DNA of 23,613 nucleotides, taken from assembly GCA_002450895.1 (NCBI GenBank), contig DKAR01000167.1:1-23613 (forward strand), read 5' to 3'. A program made the position numbers and the translations under genes. The notes beneath the pieces were generated by a model. The model worked only from the letters and a program-made list of their open reading frames with translations, searched no databases and was not told the DNA's origin. Source of the stretch: Proteobacteria bacterium UBA6921 (GTDB lineage Bacteria; Pseudomonadota; Gammaproteobacteria; SG8-11). Shown one piece after another: positions 7,790 to 14,567 of this stretch (position 1 is its first letter; every line of letters starts with the position of its first letter).

Positions 7790-9940
7790 TCAGTAGTCCA
7801 GGTTTGTAATTGGGTGCTTGGCGGCCGCACCGTTGATCGCTTTCACCAGATCCCCGATCAGGTCGACCGCATTGTCAAAGCAACCGTGGCTGCTCTTGAT
7901 TTTGCGCGGCCCCACACTGACCTGGCGGTCGGTCAGCACGAGCAGATTTTTTCCGGCCGAGGGATTCGCGTTCTTCGCGAAACCGCGCGGCGGCTTCCCT
8001 TGCCAGAAAAACGATTGCCAGTCCTTGATTTGCGCAACGGTGTCAGTGTGCCAGTGCTCGTCAGACGCGAACGCACCATCGAACGACGCCGCCATTCCCA
8101 GCAACGGCGTCTTGTGCCATCGCTCGAGCGCGCGGCTGACCAAATAAAGAAGGGATTTTCGGTACGGACCGACGCTGTCATCAAGCTCCAGCGTGTCGGA
8201 CAACACCCGAATGCGGAACTTGTCGCGCGCCAGTTGTTTGTTTTCAACGGCGGGCTTGTAGTGCTCCAGCGCAAAACCAATATCGCAGGCGGGAGCGAAC
8301 AGCGTGCACGAGTCCACCTTGATACTGAGCTTGCGCAGCTCCGTCAGCAGTCGGCCGCAGACAAACGACCCCGCCGAATGGCCGACCAGATGCAACTCAA
8401 ACGGCGCGTTCGCCTGTTTCGCACTGGCGGAAAGCGCAGCGAGCTGCTGGGCGAGCATGTCGATGCCGCGGCCGGGATTGACGGCGCGTGCGACGTTCTC
8501 CTTCATCTCCGACCACATACTCTTCACCAGCAGATTGCGCACGATGACTTCCAGCGCGCGATCCGTCGCTTCGACGATCGCATCACCGAGGCCGCGTGCC
8601 GGCGGCGCACCGCCGAACACACTTTTGGCGCCGTCCGAAAGAATATTGCTCAGCGTTTCCAGCCAGCCGCTCTTCCAGGTCGTGAACACCGGATAGATTC
8701 CGTTGTCCTGAAATGCCGGCCCGAGAATGCGAATTCGTTCGATCGAATCATTCTCGGAATTCAATCCACCGTGCGCATAAACGGCGAGTCGCCACGGCTT
8801 GCGTGCGCCCTGCTTGGCAAACCAAATTGTGGGATTTTCACGGCACACCAGTTGCGCGTTATCGGCCTCGTTCTTCACATGCAGCAGACGATTGATCACG
8901 CATCCGTCGTTCCCGGTGACCAGCGAATGACTGTAAGCGTCTTCTTCCGACCACACGTCTTTGCGACTCGCCAAACTGTCCCGCCCGGCACCCAGCCAGG
9001 TCGAGCGATCGGCTACCCCCGTAGAACCCGCAGGCTTTGATACGTAGTGGCGCGGCGAAGCCGATGCCTGGGCACGCGCGCTGCCGCGCACGCCACTGGA
9101 TACCGGCGCGCCAATTGAAACAACCCACGCGTCGGTGCCGTTCTCCACCCAATCCTCGTAGGTCATCACGGCGAAACCCGCCGCGCCCCACCCCACGCCC
9201 CACGAATTCTGGATAACGAAACCCTTGTCGTTGTAACCGACCAACGCGAATGCGTGTCCGCCGGTGGCTTTGGACTTTGGGCCGAAGTCGATGACGGGCA
9301 AGGTCGTATGTTTCAGCTCGCTTCTTTTGCCTTTGACCATGTCCCAACCGGAGTGAACACTCGCGGAAACGTACACGGCACCGGTCTGAAAAATCGCGGC
9401 CTGAATGTCGACCACGGACTTGCGATCAATGCGGTAGTAGACGCCGAGCGGACGCGCCAGCGCGTCAACGTCCCATCCGTCCTTCGGGCGCACAAACCCG
9501 ATGCCTCCTTTCGGATCGTTGTAGGGCCAGAGGGTTTCGCGACAGACACCGTGGCGGTGCCAGCCCTTCAGCGCGCCGCGGCAGCTCGAACCTTCGTAGT
9601 CTTCGCCGGGCCACTCGTCGTAGAAGCGCGCGAGGTGATAAAGCATGCGCGGACTGACTCGATCCTGCTTCTTCATCTTGAATTCGGATCGCGCCCACAG
9701 CAGGTAGTTGATCGTGCACGCGAGGCCGAACCCGGTGCACGCACCCTCTTGCCCCTGATCCAGCACCATGCCCGCCTTGATATAGCCCGGCAGCAGGCGC
9801 TTCACATCCCTGTCACTCGGAAAAACCGGATCCAGAGATTCAACCGGCGGACGGTACGGCAGGTCGCGGATATCAAGACGATCGGGGCGGGCATCAAGCG
9901 TGATTTCACGGCCGGCGACTTTCATGGCGCGTCGTGGCAT
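7790..9940 (-). CDS. Papain-like cysteine peptidase fused to an alpha/beta hydrolase
   Basis: A 716-aa two-domain protein with no signal peptide or membrane segment, so probably cytosolic. The first domain is a C1 papain-fold peptidase: Q62 (oxyanion hole) and C68 in DQGQEGACTGF, H229 in TGGHAF and N245 in QNSWG form a complete catalytic set. It has no recognisable propeptide. A low-complexity linker (about 280-330, Ser/Ala/Gly-rich) leads to an alpha/beta hydrolase: HGG at 390-392 (oxyanion-type loop), nucleophile S522 in VGHSAGS, a possible acid at D553 and a possible histidine at H685 (SSHGCFDN). Substrates are unknown. AGGAG lies upstream of the ATG with good spacing. It is 232 bp downstream of the cNMP-fold gene on the same strand, so the two may be co-transcribed. 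The domain calls are firm; the function is not. Confidence 0.85.
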   Translation of the reverse strand: MPRRAMKVAGREITLDARPDRLDIRDLPYRPPVESLDPVFPSDRDVKRLLPGYIKAGMVLDQGQEGACTGFGLACTINYLLWARSEFKMKKQDRVSPRMLYHLARFYDEWPGEDYEGSSCRGALKGWHRHGVCRETLWPYNDPKGGIGFVRPKDGWDVDALARPLGVYYRIDRKSVVDIQAAIFQTGAVYVSASVHSGWDMVKGKRSELKHTTLPVIDFGPKSKATGGHAFALVGYNDKGFVIQNSWGVGWGAAGFAVMTYEDWVENGTDAWVVSIGAPVSSGVRGSARAQASASPRHYVSKPAGSTGVADRSTWLGAGRDSLASRKDVWSEEDAYSHSLVTGNDGCVINRLLHVKNEADNAQLVCRENPTIWFAKQGARKPWRLAVYAHGGLNSENDSIERIRILGPAFQDNGIYPVFTTWKSGWLETLSNILSDGAKSVFGGAPPARGLGDAIVEATDRALEVIVRNLLVKSMWSEMKENVARAVNPGRGIDMLAQQLAALSASAKQANAPFELHLVGHSAGSFVCGRLLTELRKLSIKVDSCTLFAPACDIGFALEHYKPAVENKQLARDKFRIRVLSDTLELDDSVGPYRKSLLYLVSRALERWHKTPLLGMAASFDGAFASDEHWHTDTVAQIKDWQSFFWQGKPPRGFAKNANPSAGKNLLVLTDRQVSVGPRKIKSSHGCFDNAVDLIGDLVKAINGAAAKHPITNLDY

Positions 9941-10172
9941 GGGCGTCTCCTTTTTCTAGTGTTCATTTTTCCGAAAGCGCCGATGGCCAGACGACGCGCA
10001 GGCATCGACTGACCTGAGTGTGCTCGCGGCGCGGCTCGGTATTCAATTGGAATTTTCACGGATAAACCGAAACGGCGATGCGCCGCCGCGACGTGCGGGG
10101 CGCGTTCCGGTGTGTGTTTGCGAAAAGAATTCGCGCGCGGAAGGCAAACAGGCAAGCCGCGCCGGACGGTGA

Positions 10173-10655
10173 TCAGTACCGCCCGTGCGTCTTGTTGATG
10201 TAGTTTGTGAGCTGCTGCGTTTCCTGGTTCATGCGCATCAGGTTGCGGTGCGTGATGCGGAACAGCGCGCGCATGACTTTGTAAACCACGCGTGGATGCG
10301 CGGTCAGCAGCGATTCGAATTTTTCGGGTTCCAGTGTGTAAACGGTCGTGTCGCCGACGGCACGCAGTGTGGCCTTGCGCGGGCGTCGATCCACAAATGC
10401 GCGTGTACCGGCGCACTCCCCCGGGCTCATCGTGTAGACCGGCACATCCTCACCCTCGATCCGGCTGAGCACTTCCAGCCGTCCGTCGATCAAAATAAAC
10501 AGCGTGGTGTTCGAGTCATTTTCATTGACCAGAACATCCTTGTCGCGCATCTGCGCGACGCCCATGACCGAGGCCAGCGCATCCGCCTCCTGCTTTTCGA
10601 GTTCATCGCCGAGTTTCGTCAGGCGAACCTTGCTTCCTTCCGCGGCCTTCGTCAT
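10173..10655 (-). CDS. Cyclic-nucleotide-binding-fold protein without output domain
   Basis: A 160-aa soluble protein whose residues about 15-125 form a cNMP-binding beta-roll (LFILIDGRLEVL, then GECAG, then RPRKATLRA), followed by a C-terminal helical segment. There is no helix-turn-helix, so it is not a CRP-type regulator by itself. In the phosphate-binding cassette the arginine is kept (R93), but the glutamate that contacts the ribose in CRP aligns with T84, so cAMP binding is doubtful and another ligand or a structural role is possible. AGGAG precedes the ATG by 8 nt. Downstream on the same strand lies the peptidase/hydrolase gene, a possible effector partner. The 232-bp gap between them holds no convincing gene or terminator. 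Confidence 0.82.
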   Translation of the reverse strand: MTKAAEGSKVRLTKLGDELEKQEADALASVMGVAQMRDKDVLVNENDSNTTLFILIDGRLEVLSRIEGEDVPVYTMSPGECAGTRAFVDRRPRKATLRAVGDTTVYTLEPEKFESLLTAHPRVVYKVMRALFRITHRNLMRMNQETQQLTNYINKTHGRY

Positions 10656-10794
10656 ACCATTGGCTCCTGTACTGGAGAATTGGGCTCGACTTCAAATTTA
10701 GCCAAAAAAATGGGCCAGTGCCCAGTACCACGGATGACGAAATGGGCCCGGTCTGGTAAATCTCACCTTCAGAAAGCCTCAAGGGAGTCCGCGC
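10656..10794. promoter_or_regulatory. Divergent intergenic region with terminator-like leader hairpin
   Basis: It separates the cNMP-fold gene (minus) from the exported beta-rich protein gene (plus). On the minus strand TGGGC-ACTG-GCCCA (10724-10711) is followed at once by seven T residues, the layout of a minimal intrinsic terminator 55 nt before the start codon. A second GCCCA (10748-10744) could pair with the same TGGGC and prevent it. On the plus strand ATGACG and TAAATC at 17-bp spacing form only a weak promoter candidate. AAGGGAG lies 7 nt before the plus-strand ATG. Confidence 0.4.
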
Positions 10795-11205
10795 ATGGCA
10801 AAAATCCGGCTGATTGCTTCCGGGAACCGTGGCCTTTGGACCGCGGCCATCCTGGCGGGCGGAACGCTGTTTTCGTGTCTTGCGTTCGCCGAGCAGCAAT
10901 TCCCCGACGTGGTGTCAGTCGAGGTGCATGCGCGTGGCGACAATCAGTTCGATTTCGACGTGACGGTGTCCTCGCCCTACGACACGCCACAGCGCTACGC
11001 CGATGCCTTTCACGTCATGGGACCCGACGGCAAGATCTTCGGCGAACGCAAGCTGTTGCATGACCATGCCGGCGAACAGCCATTCACGCGCGATTTGTAT
11101 GGCGTGGAGATTCCGCCCGGAATCAAGAAAGTCACCGTGCAGGCACGCGACAAGAAATATGGTTACGGTGGAAAAACCGCTGACGCGAATTTGCCGGATC
11201 GCTGA
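10795..11205 (+). CDS. Exported beta-rich protein of unknown function
   Basis: A 136-aa protein with a clear Sec signal (residues 1-32, cleavage after LAFA) and a mature domain of alternating short strands, compatible with an immunoglobulin-like or C2-like beta sandwich: EVHARGDNQFDFDVTVSS, then HVMGPDG, then KKVTVQARDKKYGYGG. There are no cysteines in the mature part and no catalytic motif that I recognise. It would be periplasmic. A good Shine-Dalgarno, AAGGGAG, supports the start. Its stop is one base before the ATG of the DUF1272 gene, so the two are almost certainly co-transcribed. I recognise the pattern as a conserved hypothetical but cannot name a function. Confidence 0.75.
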   Translation: MAKIRLIASGNRGLWTAAILAGGTLFSCLAFAEQQFPDVVSVEVHARGDNQFDFDVTVSSPYDTPQRYADAFHVMGPDGKIFGERKLLHDHAGEQPFTRDLYGVEIPPGIKKVTVQARDKKYGYGGKTADANLPDR

Positions 11206-11206
11206 C

Positions 11207-11515
11207 ATGCTGGAACTTCGCCCAACCTGCGAACACTGCAACAAACCACTTCCGCCCGAGTCCACGGACGCGCGCATTTGCACTTTTGAATGCACGTTCT
11301 GCGCGGACTGCGTCGACAATATCCTGTTCAACGTGTGCCCCAATTGCGGTGGAGGTTTTGAACGCCGCCCGATTCGCCCCAAGACCAACTGGAAAGGCGA
11401 TAACAACCTGGAACACAACCCTGCGAGTCGCACGGTAAAGCATCGGCCCGTCGATCCGTCGGCTCACGCAAGTTTTGCGCAACGAATAAGCAAACTGTCA
11501 CCGCAAGACCGCTAG
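11207..11515 (+). CDS. DUF1272 cysteine-rich zinc-finger-like protein
   Basis: A 102-aa cytosolic protein. The start at 11207 follows the previous stop by one base and begins the family's conserved N-terminus (MLELRPTCEHC). Eight cysteines (8, 11, 25, 29, 32, 35, 44, 47) occur as CxxC pairs, enough for two zinc sites in a RING/treble-clef-like arrangement; the last pair is CPNCGG followed by FERRP. The remaining tail of about 45 residues is polar and probably disordered. DUF1272 proteins are small, common in proteobacteria and functionally unassigned. Coupling to the exported beta-rich protein suggests a shared condition rather than a shared compartment. Confidence 0.86.
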   Translation: MLELRPTCEHCNKPLPPESTDARICTFECTFCADCVDNILFNVCPNCGGGFERRPIRPKTNWKGDNNLEHNPASRTVKHRPVDPSAHASFAQRISKLSPQDR

Positions 11516-11616
11516 GATTTTTGCCTGGGCGCCTGATTTCACAAAAATTTTCTTCCGGTCGCACGCTGTTGCGTCGATAGTCACTGTTTATTCATTGGTC
11601 CAGGTGCAGCGGCACG

Positions 11617-12063
11617 ATGCATTTGATTTCCTATATCAGTGACTACGCTGGCGACGCAGATTCCATTGATTCCGTACTGGATGACATCGTTTCAGTCTCC
11701 AGACGATTGAATCAGCTGTCCGGCATCACCGGCGTGCTGTTTTTTCATGGTGGCAAGTTTGTGCAGGTCATCGAAGGCGAAGAACCTGACCTTCGTCAGC
11801 GGATAGCCCGTATTGAACGAGACCCGAGGCACCGCAATCTCACGTACCTCATCGACACACCGGTCGAAAAACGCGGCTTTGCCGATTGGAACATGGACTC
11901 CTTCAATCTGATGCACCGCGACCTGATCAGCTCGGCGGAATTAATGAAGATTCAGGACGCCTACCGGGCCAATCTAATCCCTCGCTCCAACACCCTGGTC
12001 GACATCTACAAGTTGTTTGTCAAACAAGGCATTTTTCGGGACGACACGCCGAGATCCCGATAA
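11617..12063 (+). CDS. BLUF-domain blue-light sensor
   Basis: A 148-aa short BLUF protein, which would bind FAD and sense blue light. The key residues of the AppA photocycle are present: Y6 (AppA Y21), N32 (N45) and Q50 (Q63, in FVQVIEG), as well as W91 and M93 (DWNM; W104 and M106). SGITGVLFF and RDPRH are family hallmarks. Residues about 100-148 form a helical cap with no attached EAL, GGDEF or cyclase domain, so output must be through a partner protein, as in PixD or YcgF-independent short BLUFs. It is preceded by a 101-bp gap after the DUF1272 gene and may have its own promoter. No obvious partner lies alongside. Confidence 0.9.
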   Translation: MHLISYISDYAGDADSIDSVLDDIVSVSRRLNQLSGITGVLFFHGGKFVQVIEGEEPDLRQRIARIERDPRHRNLTYLIDTPVEKRGFADWNMDSFNLMHRDLISSAELMKIQDAYRANLIPRSNTLVDIYKLFVKQGIFRDDTPRSR

Positions 12064-12106
12064 TTCGGAATTTACCGGGCAAACACCGAAATCATTCGTC
12101 GCCCGC

Positions 12107-12134
12107 TTGCTCTCTTGCCCCAGCCCCTTAAAAT
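12107..12134 (+). promoter_or_regulatory. Probable purMN promoter
   Basis: TTGCTC (12107-12112) and TAAAAT (12129-12134) are separated by 16 bp, 4/6 and 5/6 matches to consensus. The predicted start, near 12141, leaves a leader of about 20 nt with AGGTG at 12151-12155. I see no PurR-like dyad. Confidence 0.45.
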
Positions 12135-12161
12135 AGCGGCTCCAATTTTCAGGTGCCCGCC

Positions 12162-13208
12162 GTGACCAAGCCCCCTTCAGACTCCCTGACGTACAAAGAC
12201 GCTGGCGTAGACATCGACGCCGGTGATCGACTGGTGGATAACATCGCGCCGTACGCGGCGAAGACCAAGCGCGCTGGCGTGCTCGGCGGCCTGGGCGGCT
12301 TCGGAGCCCTCTTCGAAATACCTCTGCACAAATACAAGCATCCGGTGCTGGTCTCTGGCACCGACGGCGTGGGCACCAAGCTCTTGCTGGCGCAAACCAT
12401 GAACAAGCACGACACGATCGGCATCGACCTCGTGGCGATGAGCGTCAATGACGTTCTCGTTCAAGGCGCAGACCCGCTGTACTTCCTGGACTACTACGCC
12501 ACCGGAAAACTCGAAGTGGACGTCGCCACCGACGTCATCCGGGGAATCGCACTGGGATGCGAACAAGCCGGTTGTGCACTGGTCGGCGGAGAAACCGCGG
12601 AAATGCCCGGCATGTACGCGCCAAAACACTATGACCTTGCAGGGTTTGCGGTGGGCATCGTCGAGAAAGAAAAAATCCTCGACGGCACCGCCGTTCGCGT
12701 CGGCGACCGGATCATCGGACTGGCTTCGTCGGGCCCACACTCCAACGGCTACTCGCTGATTCGCAAGATCATAGAAACCCGCAAGGCGAATCTCTCAACG
12801 GCGCTGGGCGACACAACGCTGGGCGAGGCCTTGCTGGCCCCCACGCGCATTTACGTCAAGCCGGTATTGAAGCTGCTGGAACGACTCGATGTGCACGCGC
12901 TTTGCCATATCACCGGTGGTGGGCTCGTCGAAAATCTTCCACGGGTTCTGCCGCAGGGCACCATTGCACGTTTGCGCAGCTCTGCCTGGACTCAGCCGCC
13001 CGTTTTTCAGTGGTTGAAAGAGCAAGGCAACGTGCCCACCGAAGAAATGTATCGCGTGTTCAACTGCGGTATCGGTATGGTGGTCGTCGTCGGATCCGCG
13101 GATGCGGAATCCGCCATGGACTTGCTCGCTGCACAAGGTGAAAGCTGCTACCTCATCGGCTCCATCGAGCGCGGCACGGACGGCGAACCCCACGTCGTTA
13201 TCGAGTAA
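12162..13208 (+). CDS. purM: Phosphoribosylformylglycinamidine cyclo-ligase
   Basis: AIR synthetase, the ATP-dependent ring-closing step of de novo purine synthesis. The product is 348 aa from the GTG at 12162, which I prefer because AGGTG (12151-12155) sits 6 nt upstream; a GTG at 12153 would overlap that site and add three residues. Family motifs are intact: YKDAGVDIDAGD at the N-terminus, TDGVGTKLLLA, SVNDVLVQGADPLYFLDY, VGGETAEMPGMY, SSGPHSNGYSLIRK and HITGGGLVENLPR. The stop overlaps the purN start (TAATG, 13206-13210), so purN is translationally coupled. Divergence from the hda operon resembles other gammaproteobacteria, but island A lies between. Confidence 0.96.
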   Translation: MTKPPSDSLTYKDAGVDIDAGDRLVDNIAPYAAKTKRAGVLGGLGGFGALFEIPLHKYKHPVLVSGTDGVGTKLLLAQTMNKHDTIGIDLVAMSVNDVLVQGADPLYFLDYYATGKLEVDVATDVIRGIALGCEQAGCALVGGETAEMPGMYAPKHYDLAGFAVGIVEKEKILDGTAVRVGDRIIGLASSGPHSNGYSLIRKIIETRKANLSTALGDTTLGEALLAPTRIYVKPVLKLLERLDVHALCHITGGGLVENLPRVLPQGTIARLRSSAWTQPPVFQWLKEQGNVPTEEMYRVFNCGIGMVVVVGSADAESAMDLLAAQGESCYLIGSIERGTDGEPHVVIE

Positions 13209-13858
13209 TGACGAAGGACGCTTTCCCGGTCGTTGTCCTGATTTCGGGATCCGGCTCCAACCTGCAGGCAATGATCGACGCGCAGGCGCGCGGCGAACTC
13301 CCCATCGAAATTCGCGCCACGATCAGCAATGATCCGTCGGCACCCGGTTTGGAGCGCGCGCGCCGTGCGGGTATTCCGGCCATCGCGATCGATCACAAGC
13401 AATTTTCATCTCGCGAGTCGTTCGATGCGGCGCTGCAAGCTGAAGTAGATCGTTATGCACCAGAGCTCGTGGTACTCGCCGGCTTCATGCGCATCCTGAC
13501 TCCGGAGTTCGTCGCGCACTACACCTGCCGCCTGATCAACATTCACCCGTCCCTGCTGCCCAAATACCGCGGACTTAACACGCACCAGCGCGCGATTGAC
13601 GCCGGCGATGCGGAACACGGAACCAGTGTTCACTTTGTAACGACGGAACTGGACGGCGGGCCCATTGTGATTCAGGCTCACGTGCCCGTTCTTCCAGCGG
13701 ACACCGCGCAGGCGCTGCGCCAACGGGTGCAAGATCAGGAACATCTAATCTACCCGCTCGCCGTCCGCTGGATAGCGGAAGGCAGGTTACAATGCCAGGG
13801 TAATCGCATCACGCTGGACGGAAAGGAACTCGCGTCACCCATTCGTTACGGATCCTGA
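13208..13858 (+). CDS. purN: Phosphoribosylglycinamide formyltransferase
   Basis: GAR transformylase: transfers the formyl group of 10-formyl-THF to glycinamide ribonucleotide in purine synthesis. It has 216 aa with the catalytic triad N111, H113 and D149 in the conserved contexts NIHPSLLPKYRG and ELDGGPI. The N-terminal phosphate loop ISGSGSNLQ is at 12-20. It overlaps purM by one base. The usual downstream neighbour in Pseudomonas-like genomes, a DUF3108 gene, is displaced about 6.3 kb to 20123. Confidence 0.96.
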   Translation: MTKDAFPVVVLISGSGSNLQAMIDAQARGELPIEIRATISNDPSAPGLERARRAGIPAIAIDHKQFSSRESFDAALQAEVDRYAPELVVLAGFMRILTPEFVAHYTCRLINIHPSLLPKYRGLNTHQRAIDAGDAEHGTSVHFVTTELDGGPIVIQAHVPVLPADTAQALRQRVQDQEHLIYPLAVRWIAEGRLQCQGNRITLDGKELASPIRYGS

Positions 13859-13907
13859 CAACTCATGGAGCGCGCTCCGGGCGGCACGGAGCAGGAAATG
13901 CGACTTT

Positions 13908-14567
13908 ATGGACCGAACAAGAAAGTGCCTTCTTACCCTTTGCGTGCTGTGCCTCGGCACGGCTGTGCCTGCCGCGTCGCAGCCCGCTGACGCGAGCCTG
14001 GCCAGCAAGACACGCAAGCTGGATGAACAAACGCAATCGCTGAAGCGCGAAGTCCTCGAACTCGGACGCAATATTGCGTATCTCGCCTGGGTCGGCGGCG
14101 TCAAACCGGTGGGCGATCCCACACAGAGCGGCAAGACGCGCTACAACCTGAAAGCACTTTCCGACGAAACCGTGCATATGGGCCAGACACTGGCCCTGCT
14201 TGAAGATGGCGTCCTTTCTCCACCCGGATTTCAGCTCGTGGTGTTCACCTCGCTCGAGGCGAAGGAGGATTTTGATCTCGAGGAAATCACTCTGAAAATC
14301 GACGACAAGATGGTGATGCGGCGCAAATACAGCGATGAAGAAACCGCGGCGCTTCGGCAGGGCGGCGCGCATCGTCTCTACATCGGCGACCTTCCCGACG
14401 GGCAACATCAGCTGACGGTTTACGCGATTGGCCGGCGCGGCGAAAAAAAGCGCCAGCAGGAAAACACGACAATCAAGTTCAACAAGGTCCACGAACGCAA
14501 AACCATTGAACTGCGACTGACCAGCTTCATGGGCGGCATGCGAATCAATCCCAAGGAGTGGGACTAG
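13908..14567 (+). CDS. Exported coiled-coil protein, uncharacterised
   Basis: A 219-aa protein with an N-terminal signal peptide (MDRTRK, a hydrophobic core, then PAAS; cleavage near residue 24). A short coiled coil follows at about 30-55 (KTRKLDEQTQSLKREVLELG), then a mainly beta C-terminal half rich in charged residues (EEITLKIDDKMVMRRKY, HRLYIGDLPDGQHQLTVYAI) resembling a small Ig-like or carboxypeptidase-regulatory fold. No enzyme motif was recognised. A 49-bp gap after purN contains AGGA 11 nt before the ATG and a 12-bp palindrome at 13867-13878. Its TAG overlaps the GTG of the next gene, implying that the two products work together in the periplasm. Confidence 0.8.
   Translation: MDRTRKCLLTLCVLCLGTAVPAASQPADASLASKTRKLDEQTQSLKREVLELGRNIAYLAWVGGVKPVGDPTQSGKTRYNLKALSDETVHMGQTLALLEDGVLSPPGFQLVVFTSLEAKEDFDLEEITLKIDDKMVMRRKYSDEETAALRQGGAHRLYIGDLPDGQHQLTVYAIGRRGEKKRQQENTTIKFNKVHERKTIELRLTSFMGGMRINPKEWD

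Noticed and set aside
7679..9040. Long plus-strand open frame (453 codons) opposite the peptidase/hydrolase gene
   Set aside because: It is antisense to a gene with two intact catalytic domains, begins without a ribosome-binding site, and has an Arg/His/Gln-rich composition typical of a shadow frame in GC-rich DNA.
10185..11063. Plus-strand open frame of 292 codons across the cNMP-fold gene and the divergent promoter region
   Set aside because: It overlaps two well-supported genes and the intergenic region and has no recognisable domain.
7790..12063. Island A as a known anti-phage system (CBASS or similar)
   Set aside because: No nucleotide cyclase, TIR, nuclease or membrane-effector gene is present; only a cNMP fold and a hydrolase are seen, so a named defence type is not supported.
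13208..13210. A frameshift or sequencing error joining purM and purN
   Set aside because: The TAATG overlap is a normal coupled stop/start, and both proteins have full length and complete motifs.
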